Shown in pieces: positions 1-12,149 of a DNA stretch of 64,000 bases (positions are counted from its first letter, which is position 1; the number at the start of each line of letters is the position of its first letter). Origin of the DNA: Craterostigma plantagineum (lineage: Eukaryota > Streptophyta > Magnoliopsida > Lamiales > Linderniaceae); contig JAPQWV010000688.1 in NCBI GenBank assembly GCA_027422505.1, forward strand, positions 1 to 64,000, read 5' to 3'. The notes beneath the pieces are model-generated. The model did not search any database and was not told where the DNA came from. It saw only the letters and a program-made list of their open reading frames with translations. The position numbers and the translations under genes were made by a program.

Positions 1-432
1 TGTTCTTGATTTGGGTGAGTTTCTCACACGAATCTGTTGTGATAGTTAGCTAAATGTGTGCTATATATGTATTAATGTCACGGGAAATGTATTATTCATA
101 AGGTTTTTTTTCTTGGTGAATTTGATGTATGAATGACGATTATAACCCAATTTGTGTTATGTGATTAAAACAAAAATAAATGCAAATTTTATTAAATAAA
201 AAGCAAACGAGTGAAGCCAGAATTGACTAACCTTCCGCGGTTCAACCAATATCAGCGGGTCATAAATGAATAAAGAAATAAATAAGAGGAGCTGTTTGGT
301 AAATAAAAAGTGTCGTCCTAGGTTTCTGAACCCTCTCAGTCCTTACAGACGACATCTCACTCACTGACAGAAGACTGCTTCGGATCTGCTCAACAAAGAT
401 CTTCTGCGGTCAACCATTCAAAACTCAAAACA

Positions 433-1354
433 ATGGTATATATAATATGTATACACAAACAAAACACACGGAATTTACATATATGCTCTTCGTGTTTATA
501 AGCGTTATGTGTTTTATTTTTTAGATTTTTCTCTACGTTATGAGGCGGGTTATTCGAGCCATTAGAAATCATTGAAGAATAATTCGGTTTTATCAATGGT
601 AGATTTAATCTATGAGCTCTACTTTTCTTTTTTTTTTTTTTTTTTATAATCTATTTTCTTTGATTTTTCATGAAATAAGTAGAGTTTTCGATACCATGTG
701 TAAAGGTGGCAATACCGTGTGTTGTCGCTGCTGTTTTTTCTTCAGAGGTTTTTTTTTTTGGAGGTTTCAGCACTGAACCGTTACTACATTTTCTCGTCCT
801 CTTTCCTCGTAATAATCTAGGCAATGAACCTACGAGAAATCAATTTACGATGAGAACATTATAGATTGAACTACAGACATACGATGTCAATGGGAGTTTT
901 TATTTTTTCAATATATATTCTTAAATAGGGTTGTTTCTTTTCGTTTTTGGTGTTCTTCTACTTCGTCGTCTAACATCTTTTCCTTCACCTATTTTTATTG
1001 CAGACTGTTTCGAAGCGTCTATCGGGCAAGAAAGTAGCGAGGTTCGAAAAGAACATAACAAGAAGAGGAATTGGTCCTAATAACAATACACAGAAAAGCC
1101 AGCAGTTAGAACCAGCACATTACATTCTTATCCTATTTGCAGTTTTGGTTGTCGCCTCATGTAAGTATTCTTTCTTGCCACCAATATTTTGAACATGTCC
1201 TATGATCATACATATATTCCTAAGAAATAGTTATTAATATGTGTGATGGGTTTTATATTTATTTAACATATGTATGTATCGTATTGGATATGCAGTTGTC
1301 TTCCAGATCGTTAGGATGGCCATCAACAGTGGCTCGCCTGCAGAAACCTCATGA
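433..1354 (+). CDS. RAMP4: RAMP4/SERP1-like ribosome-associated ER membrane protein
   Basis: The predicted exons are 433-435 (only the ATG), 1004-1160 and 1296-1354, giving 72 aa; the family is usually about 65-70 aa. The N-terminal half is basic with SKRL and RFEKNITRRG, the signature of RAMP4/SERP1. A single hydrophobic segment near the C-terminus (residues about 43-62) makes it a tail-anchored protein of the ER translocon that stabilises nascent membrane proteins under stress. Exon 2 starts in phase 0 after a TTGCAG acceptor, so the start codon must lie in an upstream exon. The ATG at 433 is followed directly by GTATAT and preceded by a UTR-like stretch. A second ATG|GT at 596-598 is an alternative. 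Exons 2 and 3 are well supported; the first exon is inferred. Confidence 0.82.
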
Positions 1355-1738
1355 AAAATGGCTGCTTCAAATCTTATGAACATACTTATCATTTAAGGAC
1401 AATGATAATTATTAAAATATTATGGGAAGACACTTGCGTTTTCTGAACATTTTACAAGACTTCTTCTCTCTTGCAATCTCTATCTCTTAATCATCGCATT
1501 ATTTCGAACCTACAATAGTGAATTGAGGCTATGTTTGATTTGAAATGTGGGATAAAAACTTCTTCTGTACCATCCCTGCTCTGTTGCACAGTATTCTTAC
1601 AACAATACGAAGGTAAAAAGCGTACTCAAAATTTCTTGCATACATATAAAAAGTGATTTCCTTTTATAGCAAAACAGTACAAGATTGAAATGAGAGCAAA
1701 TGAGCAAAGCCAAGGGTTATTACAGACAGCAAGATCGA

Positions 1739-3473
1739 TCAGAAGAGCTTGCTCTGATGCACCTGCGTCATATGTCCTTTCGTACTGAATTTGTTTTCCC
1801 CTGATCTATGAGATGAACGAGCTGAGCCACCGTTCATCGATTTGCAGGATTTGCAACAGTCTGAGCTCTTGGAGATGCTTTGCGTAATGGAATCTTTGTT
1901 GCGATAATCTGATGACCCCATCGTGCTTTTGAACGACGAGGCATCAGCTTCGGGTGAAAGTACGTAAGGAACATATTCCTATGTGAGACGTAACAAATCA
2001 GTTCAACAGAAGTGATGAAGATTGGATCATTTTGGATTTAAGCAATGCTCGAAAATAACACTTGGTCGGTCTTTATTATTGCAAAGGACTGACCTTGGAC
2101 TTTGTCTTGGAATAACGAGGCGTGAGGCATGGATTCAAATCGTTGACATACATATCATCTGGGGTTGTGTAGTCCCCAGAGCTAAACTCTTGATCGCACT
2201 GCACAACGAAATCGGTAAAGAACGAATTAAACGATGTGTACTTGGTATCATATTCAATTCAAGAATGTCCCATCCCACGCTATAATATATGAATTCTATT
2301 TCAAGAACTTCACTGATTGTAAATATATGAATTCTATTTACCAGATAATGAGCTGCATCTTCTTGATCGTACGATGGAGTCCTCGGTGAGCTAAAACGGT
2401 TGTCACAGAATCCTCTTGAATTGTATTTTTCAGCCTTCACCTGCGATACGATACAAAATCGACTAATCAAATCCATCGCTGTCGTATATACATAAGCAAG
2501 AAGTATTTCTCGCAAGCTTCAAGAACACGGTAATGTTTCACCTCTGCTAGATCATCGGCAAGACTTTGGAGCTGTCCTGTTAGTGAAGAAACCTGTCTTT
2601 GAAGACTTGGAATGAGCTTCTTTGCATGTTTTAGCTCTGAATTTTGGGTCTCTAACATGTCGTGAAGCGGAGAATTCATGTTGTCGGGAAAGAGAACTGC
2701 GCTCTTTAGAGACTTTATCTCTTCCCTTTGCTTCAAGCACAGATCTTTCAGCTTTTCAACCTATTTTTTCCGCATTGAAACTCCACATTACAACCTTAGC
2801 ATAGAAATCACTATCAATCACCCTTAAGACTAAACAAGAGTGGTCCATAGAAGCCACGATAAAGCATGCGAACACAGAAAAATCAGGCAATGATGAAGAG
2901 ATAAGCAAAGATTACACAGATTAAGACTAAATCGATACAGAAAGAAGAAATTCGAACCTCTCTGTTTTTCTCCTCAAGCAAAGATTTAAGCTCACCAATC
3001 TCTCTATCCTTTTCTTGATTCAAACTCAGCAACTCCCTCTCACTCCTCAACACCATCGCCAGAGTCCTCGTATTGGCTTTCACTTCGGTCAAAGCCTTCC
3101 TCGAACCCTCCTGAATTTCCGCTTTTGCCCCCGATTTTGACCCTTTGAACAGCTTCTTGTGAAGCCCAGCAATACCGCTGCTCTTCTTCGCATTCTTCTT
3201 CAAGTCATCTGCCAGTACCTGATTCGCAATCACGAACTGAGGGCCCTTTTCGTAATTACCTTTGGTCCTCTTGCTCTCCACGAGCTTCCTCACCATCGAA
3301 GTGAAGTTGACGCTGTTCTGGGCGTGGCTCTTCTTGGCGGCGGCGACCACCGCGAGGTCGCGTGAGGCGGCGCGCGAAGATGAGAACTCCGAGGACGACG
3401 ATGGGTCGGACTTGGTAGAAGCGTTCACGGCGGTGTTGCTGTAGCGCGACGCAGGCCTCATTGACGATGCCAT
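1739..3473 (-). CDS. Plant coiled-coil protein of unknown function
   Basis: Five exons on the minus strand (3473-2958, 2760-2542, 2440-2342, 2198-2094, 1978-1739) join entirely in phase 0 and encode 392 aa. The N-terminus is Ser/Ala-rich and low complexity. Residues about 60-125 are basic, with KGPQFVIANQVLADDLKK and a Lys/Gly-rich stretch. Residues about 125-245 form a long heptad-rich coiled coil through the end of exon 2. The C-terminal third is polar and probably disordered, with the acidic motif SSGDYTTPDDMYVNDLNPC and a Ser/Cys-rich tail. No catalytic motif or membrane span is visible. I recognise it as a plant-type coiled-coil protein but cannot name the family. A structural or cytoskeletal role would be a guess from the coiled coil alone. 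Confidence 0.8.
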
Positions 3474-4346
3474 TTCCAGTGCTAATCGCTGTTTTCTTTG
3501 CTTGATTTGGGAGGTTTTGAGGTTTTTTTTATGGCTGTCAGAACTCAGTAGTGAGTTCGGATTTAGTCTGAGAATCGTTGTTCGGTGGCGCTGAGCGTAT
3601 GAATTTCAAAATTTTCAGAGGTGTGAGGACGAAAAAGCCCTCGGGGTTTGGCATGGTCGATTAGGGGTACAAAAGTCAATTAACGGCCGGCCCTTGCTTT
3701 TATGTTTTGAAAATGAAAAGGCGGGTTTTTAAATTGTTCTTTTTCTATCACTAGAAGAAAATCCTGATTTGAATGATACGTATATAGTAAGTAGGCTGTT
3801 ATGTTAATATTTGTATGCATTGAGAAAGTTCATACATAATATATATTTTTTCTATGACAGTGGGCCAATAATTTTCGGCTCTGTGTTACTAAAGTTTACT
3901 TTTATAAAAAAAAGAAAAAAGTTGGGCCGATATGTCGGTAAGTAAGTTTTACTTTGTCATATGAATAAAACGAATATAGTTTGATATTTATTACCTTTAT
4001 TCTTTACTTGCTAGGAATGAACTTTTGGTGTTGACCTTGCTTGCCGTTATTAGTACGCAGATATTTTATCATTATATGTACCTCCATTCCATCTATATCA
4101 TCCACGTTCCGTGTATATACTAGAAACTTCAGAATCCACCTTACCTTTCCTTTCTTTATTACAATATTTATCCAAAATCATTTCAATTCTTTACATCCAA
4201 CAATTATCATTTTCAAACCTTTCCAACATGTAAGCGATCAAGAAAGTATATATATAATATGTAGAGTGGACCAACAAGAATCCAAATACACTATTTGCAA
4301 GAGAAGTTATAGAGCTTTTATGATATGCAGTAAACACTTTCTTGTA
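3474..4346. other. Intergenic region, no gene seen
   Basis: This is the promoter side of the coiled-coil gene (start codon at 3473). The sequence is AT-rich with short homopolymers, and I see no convincing exon, RNA gene or element boundary. Confidence 0.5.
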
Positions 4347-4998
4347 ATGAAAAAAATGGATCGGCGGAGTGAATCAGCTGCACGAAGTACTCTGCTTGAC
4401 AGTAAGAAAGCTCTTCAGTTTCTAATCCCAGTTTCAATGTTTCTATCTTATGCTACTGTTCATCAAGCTTCCACTACTGTCCTCTTACTACAATCTCCAT
4501 TTTTCGAGTTTGATATTCTCCTTGGTAGCTCAAGCCCTCGATAGGAAGTACATGTTTTGATCTGCAATGGAATCCTAGCATTTGTCGTAAACAGTTTCAA
4601 GCTCAGCAGTAATGGCGATTTGGGACTTTTCCCGACAACCTAGGATCAGATAATAATAACGAGGAAGGTGGTGATAGAGATGGTTTTCTGGTAAATGTTG
4701 CGTGCGTTGCAGAAGATAGACGAACCTTGGAACGAATAGACGAAGAAGAAGAAGAAGAAGAAGAAGAAGAAGAAGAAGAAGCGAAGAAGAAGAAGAAGAA
4801 GAAGAAGAAGATGGTGATGATGATGATGAAGTCGTCGTGGCTGCTAACATAGGAGAAGGAGATCATGAACGTACTTGTTCGTGTTCGTCGATCGATCGTA
4901 GCTCGAGCACAGACGAACTAAACAAGAAGGTGGAAGAATTTATTAGGAAGATGAAGGAAGACATTAGGGTCGAATTATCCCAGCAACACTTGCTGTAA
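4347..4998 (+). pseudogene. Decayed DUF761/DUF4408-type small plant protein gene
   Basis: Read across frames, the segment reproduces the layout of a plant family: a short basic N-terminus, hydrophobic segments, an acidic Glu/Asp-rich middle, and a C-terminal DUF761-like motif (ELNKKVEEFIRKMKEDIR) ending at the TAA at 4996-4998. The first frame runs from the ATG at 4347 to a stop near 4543. The hydrophobic part then continues in another frame, with a further one-base break near 4557 and another at about 4633-4636. A frame change at the end of the GAA tract restores the C-terminal motif. No single frame spans the gene. Either it is a pseudogene, or several one-base assembly errors occurred in one small region. 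The family call rests on the C-terminal motif and overall composition. Confidence 0.6.
4742..4810. repeat. (GAA)n microsatellite inside the DUF761-type gene
   Basis: Roughly 23 GAA triplets, interrupted once by GCG near 4781. In the parent frame they encode a Glu run, matching the acidic middle region of this family. The interruption and length change fall at a point where the reading frame changes. Confidence 0.85.
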
Positions 4999-5046
4999 TA
5001 GCTGTAGTAGAAGAATAATTATTATTGTAACAACCTAGCTTCAGAT

Positions 5047-5300
5047 AATAATAACGAGGAAGTGTGTATAGAGATTATTTTCTGGTAAATGTTGCGTGCG
5101 TTGCAGAAGATCAGTTAAATCAAGTTCAATGAGAAGAAGAAGAAGATGGTGATGATGATGATGAGTAAGGCTTCAAATGCAGATAGGAGAAGAATCATGA
5201 ACGTACTTGTTCGTGTTCGTCGATCGATCGTAGCTCGAGCACAGACGAACTAAAAAGGTTATTAGATTTATTAGGTAGATGAAGGAAGGTAATAGGGTTG
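5047..5300 (+). pseudogene. Partial second copy of the DUF761-type gene 3' half
   Basis: The blocks around 4645-4717, 4801-4827 and 4852-4920 recur with few changes at about 5047-5113, 5139-5165 and 5187-5253. They include the segment encoding NNNEE, the GATGATGATGATGA run and the stretch coding ERTCSCSSIDRSSSTDEL. The GAA tract is almost entirely missing and stops interrupt all frames. This is a diverged tandem duplicate of the 3' half only. Confidence 0.65.
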
Positions 5301-6365
5301 AATTTCCCACACCACTTTGTAATAGCTATTAGATATTATTTTATTGTATTAAGTTTAGTGATAATGATTATATACATTAGTGTAGTGTGTATTGTTATTA
5401 TTAGTGGGTAGGTTCAGTAATGCAGTTCAGATCAAATTAAATGCAGATGCTTAAGAATTAGATAAAAACATGTGATTTCCTATATTAAGTTTATTCCCAG
5501 GTACAAAAGTTGCATTAGTTATGCTAGAGGACTCAAATATATATGTAATTGACAAAAAAAAATTGCCATGTGGCAATCCCGAAAACCAATCCAAAACATC
5601 TACTTACAAGCAAAGATCGTATAACTTCATTTTAAATAATACTGTACTTAGTTATTCTTTGTTCTTACTCGATAGCAAAATGATGTTTCATTTTCTTGAT
5701 TATTTACGGTGCAGAAAATTGTCACCTTTTCTTTTGACTTAGTAGCAACATTTGCTACAAGATTTATGTAAAAATAGATAGCAATCTCTTTCTTATCTTG
5801 GCAAAACATCATTATAGCTACGTAGGAAAATAAAGGTTTATGTAAATGGCAAGTCTCATAATATATATTCCGAAAATTTTAAATACAAACAAAATCCACC
5901 TAATTAATTACCAACCATCACCTGCAGCTTATAACAACGACTTGACAATTTAATTAACCACTAATTCCACATTACCAACGACCAAAATGAGATTGTTATT
6001 TAGGTTTTGAATATGTATTATAAGAAGCCGTCTTAGGCCGGTTTTTGTTACATATAAATTTGTTTGTTGCTTTCAAGTGCTTGCTTAGGAATATGGAAAT
6101 CCCACACTTTGCGGTCAATTTCCTTGCAAGTATGGACTCGAATATGGATTAGGAACGAATGTAATAAATCAAAAACCATTGTTATGTTGTTCTTCCTTCA
6201 GATTCAGACATCATATCTGCTACTTAACTAAAAGCCTTTGGCGCACAACAACTACATTTTCTTATTGTATGTACTCTGCTATAATAAAATCCCCCCTTCC
6301 GATCCATCGATACGTTCATTCGTATTCGCCAACGGAGAGAGTTATTTGCGTTCGTCGAAAAAAGA
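5301..6365. other. Intergenic region upstream of MAP70, no gene seen
   Basis: AT-rich sequence with short open frames that show no family resemblance or splice context. The last few hundred bases are the presumed promoter and 5' UTR of the MAP70-like gene. Confidence 0.5.
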
Positions 6366-8681
6366 ATGAAGGGCTTCGAAGAAATGGTTTTCGACGACTT
6401 TTCGATCCTTTCTCAGTCGGGACCCGTCGTGTTGGAGCTCGACAAGCTTCAGAATCGACTCAAAGGTGACATTTTTTTTCACTGTTGATTTCATTACTAG
6501 TCGAAATGATTTGCGCAATTCGTTTGCATGACGAATATATTGCGTCGTTGTTTCAGAGAAGGAAAGGGAACTGGGTAAGGCTCAATCCGAGATTCGAGCG
6601 CTTCGAGCGAGCCAAGTCCTGAAGGAAAAGGCCGTCGAAGAGGTGTGTCCTGAGAAACAAATTAAACAAAATTCATTGCAAAGATTCTTCTTCTTCTTCT
6701 TTTTTTTTTTTCGCTGTCGCATGTTTTAGTTTCGAAACGAGGTCGAAAGATTGGAGGAGAAGCTCAGATTCAACGAAAACCTCGTCGAACAGAAGGTTGT
6801 GCGCAAGAGAAAGTATAAATCTTCAGATGTTCGAAATTCGATAAGTTTTAATTATCTCTTTTCTCGTGTGTGTGCGAGCGTGCGCAGAATCTCGACATAA
6901 AAAAGCTGAAAAACGAGAAAAAAGAAGCGCTAGCAGCGCAATACGCGGCCGAGGCCACACTTAGAAGAGTTTACGCCGATCAAAAGGACGACAATTCCAT
7001 CCCCATCGAATCGATCACCGCTCCTTTAGAGGCAGAACTCAGAATATGCAGAAACGAGGTATTTCACACGCATAAATATCACACATGTTAAAAAAGTTCT
7101 CAAATTTTTTATTAATCTCGGCGTATTGCATCTCTTCATAGCTCGCCGGAGCGCAAGAAGACAAGAGGGCTTTAGAGCGCCTGATGAAATCTAAAGAATC
7201 GGCCTTGCTCGAAGCTGAACGAATACTAAGAAGCGCCCTCGAACGAGCGCTCATCGTCGAAGAGGTTCAGAACCAAAACATCGAGCTTCGTAGGCAAATC
7301 GAGATATGCCACGTACGATAGAGACCGTCGAACAATCATCTTTCTTTTTTTTTTCTTTTCGACTACGAAATTGTCATAATTCTTGCAAATATTTTTGTCA
7401 GGAGGAGAACAGAGTACTCGAAAAGACGAACAGGCAAAAGGTCTTAGACGTCGAAAGGCTTAGCGGAACCATAAAAGAACTCGAGGAGGCCGTACTCGCC
7501 GGCGGAGAAACAGCCAATACTATTCGAGAATACAGACGAAAGATGTCAGAATTGAACGTAAAAAAAAAACTTACATAGTATAAACATAAAACTATTTCAT
7601 ATGTAGTTCGTTTTTTTTCTTTACGTTATATTATATTTAGGAGGAGAAGAGGACGCTCGAGAGGGAACTTGCGAGAATAAAGGTCTCGGCTAGTCGAGTG
7701 GCGAGCGTTATGGCTAATGAGTGGAAGGACGATAACGACAAGGTCATGCCCGTCAAGCAATGGCTCGAAGAGAGGAGATTATTGCAGGTAATTAAATATC
7801 GTCGTCTTAAAACTCGATTGTTAGTTCGGTATATGGAGTCTGATAGTGTTCGAAATGTATTATTACAGGCGGAGATGCAGAGATTGAAGGAAAAGTTAGC
7901 CGTTTCAGAGAGAACGGCGAAAGCAGAAGCGCAAGTCAAGGTGGCGTGGCGCTTTTATGTTTGAAGGCTGTTTTTATCTTACCACTCGATTTCTTCGTCG
8001 TGGATTTCTGAAAAAAAATTTATTACAGGAAAAGTTGAAGCTGAGGCTGAAGACGGTCGAAGAAGGCCTTAAGGTTCGCATGCCATCACCTAAGAACGAG
8101 GGATCGCACAACATATTCGGGATTTTATCGAGCAGTTCGAAAATTGGAAAGAGGTGTTCTTCTCAGCCTAGAGGTTCATCAATTACAAGGAGTTCGGTGA
8201 ACAGCGATAAAGAAACGAAGAATGTCGATGATGGTATGGTGAGGAAGGGTTTGTGGGGGCCGAGGAACAAGATCGTCGATCGAAGCGAGAAAGAAAATTC
8301 TGAGACGAACGAAAATGGAGGTTGTAAGGAAGACGAGGCTAAGGAAGGCGATATGGTGTCGGGATTTCTGTACGACAGGCTTCAGAAGGAAGTCCTAAGC
8401 CTGAGAAAGTCGTGCGAACTTAAAGAGGACATTTTGAAGTCGAAAGACGAAGAGATTAAGGTTTTTAAAAAACTAGTTATGATCCTCTTTCGATCTTACA
8501 ATATCATTTTTGGGTTTATAAGCGTCGCCATAACTGTGCATCGCAGATTCTGATGAAGAAAGTCGAGACGCTCAGCAGAGCCATGGCAGTCGAGTATCGG
8601 AAGATGAAGAGAGAAGCTACTGCTGTAAGAGGGAGAGATTCATCGAATTCGATCAGAAATGCAGACTCATCGAATGACTAG
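6366..8681 (+). CDS. MAP70: Microtubule-associated protein 70 (MAP70-5-like)
   Basis: Ten exons (6366-6465, 6557-6642, 6730-6795, 6888-7058, 7142-7312, 7402-7557, 7641-7787, 7869-7940, 8029-8460, 8547-8681) encode 511 aa with closed phases. Nearly the whole protein is coiled coil and carries MAP70 family blocks: PVVLELDKLQNRLKEKEREL at the start, then EKKEALAAQYAAEATLRRV, ERILRSALERALIVEEVQN and NEWKDDNDKVMPVKQWLEER. The Ser-rich C-terminal part has SQPRGS, the KGLWGPRNK block and SGFLYDRLQKEV. MAP70 proteins are plant-specific, bind cortical microtubules, and shape cell expansion and secondary wall patterning. The short N-terminus and length near 513 aa suggest the MAP70-5 branch rather than the longer MAP70-1 to -4; that subgroup call is inference. 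Confidence 0.93.
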
Positions 8682-9189
8682 CAAACTGAGACTAGCTAGG
8701 CAAACTCATCCCAAAGATTGAGCTATTTTATACATAAAAGACTGTAGATCGCTTGACGCCTTTATTCGAACAATATGGTAAATAAACCAGATTGAAGTAT
8801 TACCATGTGAGACATTACAATCTAAAAACATGAGATTTATTACATTATAGTAGCTTCAACACACACCTCATCAATCTCCTCTACAAAAGGAGTTCTGGGG
8901 TAGCAGATTGTATTGTAATCATGGAAATAACCCAAAGATTCTTCGAGTTCGGAAATCATATCCAAACATGGGCTCCATAATTAAAGAAGAAACAAAATTA
9001 AAGAAAAGGCGGGAAAACGGCTTTTCGATGGGAAAATCTTGCTGAAATCGAAACATCTCCGGGTTCAGTTCAAAAACCTCAAAAGAGTTTAATATCTCAA
9101 CCTTACGCCAAATACATCAACAGACAGTAAGCAACAGATCTGTTATCACCCACAATCATATTCTCATGCTTATCTTTTTTGCTTCTTTT
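8682..9189. other. Convergent intergenic region
   Basis: The 3' ends of the MAP70-like and SnRK1 beta genes face each other here. The sequence contains only UTR-like AT-rich DNA, and no further gene is seen. Confidence 0.5.
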
Positions 9190-10826
9190 CTATCTTCTTA
9201 CCTCTCTTTGTATGGACTTGTAAAGCACAACTGTCACGTACTTGTTAAGGAACCGATTGGTCGACCCAAGGGCTACAACCGAGGGACGGGTCCTATCTTT
9301 GTGCATGTAAAGATGGTTCAGCACGACGTGCTGTGGCCTCGAGTGTGGAGGTGGAATCTCCATTTGAGGAGAGGGGACGTTGAGAAGAGTTGAGTTAAGG
9401 TGTGAAGGAACTAAAGGTGGCTCCTTTTGGAAATCTTCGGGCCCGAGCAGAGCATTGTTGTAGCTAGAGACAGGGGATTGAGGTGGCTCGAAGCTCGAAA
9501 TGCTGTCTAAATCTTCAGGAACATAGTCCTGCAAAAGAACAAAAGATGTAAATGCAAGACAAGAGAGGAGATTAAAGGGTGTAATAATAGAACGGACCTG
9601 CAAGTCAAGAATGTTGTAAGAATGTCCAGATTCGTCCTGTTCGGAGGGTTGATCAGGCGAGTGAGTCCAATGGCCATCGACTATGAATCTGTATCGATAA
9701 ACGCCGGAAGGAAGTACTTTCATGATAGTGAAGTCTTTCCCCGATCTCTGCAATGGTTTCCTGCGATAAAAGTGGGCCAGTGTTCGAAAAGGAAATGAGC
9801 ATATATGTGCAAGCATATGCAATTGCGCAAAGAAAGAGTGGTAGGGGAAGAAAACCTTGATTTCCAATCATCCCAAGATCCCTCGACAGCAACGTCCTTA
9901 CCACCGTAGCTCCAAGTAATCATGGTTGGGATGCATTGTTCGTTAAGAACTTCTTCTTGGGTGGAGTTAGCAGTCTGCATCCACGATGGGTTTGGGACGC
10001 GCAGTTCATCTGGCCTTCGTAAGGGAACCGTTGGCATCTGATGAGAATGAATACATTAAATCGGTGAATAACTCCAAAGAATCGATAACAAGATCGAGCT
10101 TTTAGCCTTGAATGCAAATGCATAACGGTCACAACGAACAAACCGAATGAATCCAAATTTGTCATCTGTGATCCCAAATCAAAGTAGTCCGACAATCAAA
10201 GTCGAATGGCGCTAGATTTATCTCTTTTCCGTATGCTCTACGAACCTTGTCTCAAGATATACATACTTCACCTTACTAGCAGTGATTCACATAGTTAAAC
10301 CACAGAAGAAGAAACAAAGGATCTCTGCCCATAATCCATCATCGAATAATTTCAACAGACTTATTCAGATCTACCTTCATTACACATTTCAGAGTCATCC
10401 CTACACATAGCTTACAAGGACTTCACAATACAAAGAAGAGCATCAAGCTTCACTCAATTAAAACTAACACAATCACAGCTAAGTAGAATCAAATCTGAAC
10501 ACGTATAACCCAACAAGAAGACCTAAAAGGGCGCATTCAGTATCATGAAATAACACTAAAAAGGTAAAGGAAAAGAACTTTCTTTCCTTTTTTTCTTTAT
10601 TCCTAAACAAATAACTGACCTGGGGTCTAAACATCAGAGGCGATTGAGTAGTTCTGGGACTCGCCGGCGGAGACTGACCCATATACTCAACGCCGCCGCC
10701 ACCTCCAACGCCGACGTTCGCATGGTAGCTACCGTCCTGATCGGTCATGCCAACACGCGCCGAACGAAAACTGTCAGATGGGCTGTTTTCGCCGCCGCTC
10801 TCCTCTCTTCCATTGGCATTACCCAT
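9190..10826 (-). CDS. KINB1: SnRK1 kinase regulatory subunit beta (KINbeta1/GAL83-like)
   Basis: Four exons (10826-10620, 10037-9856, 9760-9598, 9528-9190) encode about 296 aa. The protein begins MGNANGR, a good N-myristoylation site, and is followed by a Gly/Ser-rich disordered stretch. Residues about 102-185 form the CBM48/AMPK glycogen-binding-like domain ([20 protein letters not shown], then [14 protein letters not shown]). The C-terminal ASC domain, with HLYMHKD and [10 protein letters not shown], contacts the other subunits. Beta subunits scaffold the SnRK1 energy-sensing kinase and set its localisation and substrate choice. The final codons after KSIQR (EVRR, stop) read through a GAG|GTAAGA sequence that resembles a splice donor, so the last four residues are uncertain. 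Confidence 0.93.
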
Positions 10827-12149
10827 AGCTCGAAACAGCTCAATTATTAGATTCCGTACTTGAAATATTCCTCTTAAGGGAACAGTAGACGTGCTCGAAA
10901 AAGGGAAGCATAAAAGAAACGGAGAGAATGGGATTAAAGCGAAAGGGCTCTCGATTCTATGATGCGTTGGATTGGAGATTTAGATTCAGCAAAAAAAAAA
11001 AACATAAAAATAAATGGCAGACCTTTCGCATTAATTGCATCCAGTGATGATGAATCTTGCTGGTTACTAATGGAAGTAATTTCTGTTTGATGGCTATGTT
11101 TTTATTATTTTATTATATTAATTATTACAACTTTATTAGCTACAAACAAAAGTGTGACCTTGGAACTAACTGGTGATTATGGATTTCTACGCTTTTGTTG
11201 CTGGCAATAATTGTGAATTAATATACCAAAATTCTTCAGTTCACAGAATCTTAATCGAGGTGTAATTATAAATATATTTCTTCGACGCCTTACATACAAA
11301 TGATTGATTAAATAAATAATGATGATAAGAAACATCATTTCCGTGTGTGGGGAAGATATGAGGCCCAAATTCGAAAGCCCACGGGCCCCACCTCAAATGA
11401 ATGTGACATCATCCACGCACGTTATGTTCTTTGCTTCGCAATTCATTATTATACTGCGTTATTTTATGCAAATTTAGATTGAGTTTATTTTGTAGTTCTT
11501 CCTATAATAAATTGCGATTAAATAATGTAAACATCTGGTTTGAATTGAAACCTCTCACATATGTTACTACTATTATTTTATTATTTGATTAACTCTAGAC
11601 AAGATAGAAAAACGGTGGTCATGTTTTTCATCAATGGAATCTTGAATTTTTTGGAAGGGTAGTTACGCGTCGTAGTCATCATACAATCGATTTTAGTAAA
11701 AATAAAAATAAAACTTATGGAAATTTGTGGCAAATGAATTTAAATAATAATTGGAAGCATCTCTTTGGTGAGATTGGGACCAAAAGAGCAAAAGTAGCTC
11801 CCTTGGGGTGGACCCAAAATTATTATTTTTAATATTATTATTATTATTATCTCGAAGTAATATCTATACTCTTTTATTAAATGTCAAAGCCTAGTCGTCA
11901 AGTTTGGTGTGTCAAGTAAAATTAATTAAAGAAATAATATCAAAGAAATAAAAACACCAACTACATTATATTTAATATTTTCAATTTTACCCTTTTATTT
12001 TTAGTAATTATTATTTAGTATAGAACACACAGCATTTCAGTTTTGCCCAGTAATAAATATCATCTTTATATTATGGAGACAACATGGAGCTCTATAAACT
12101 GCCATAAAACCCTTCAATATATAAAGGTGGCAAATTTTTATTTTTTCAA
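10827..12149. other. Intergenic region between KINB1 promoter and SEC14 3' end
   Basis: No gene seen. AT-rich DNA with short ATT runs near 11.83 kb; short frames on both strands lack family resemblance. Confidence 0.5.

Noticed and set aside
1..432. A gene running off the left edge
   Set aside because: No open frame, splice signals or family pattern in the first 300 bases. The part just before 433 reads like a 5' UTR.
4575..4866. Minus-strand open frames rich in Ser, Leu or Phe
   Set aside because: They are translations of the (GAA)n tract in the wrong strand and have no other support.
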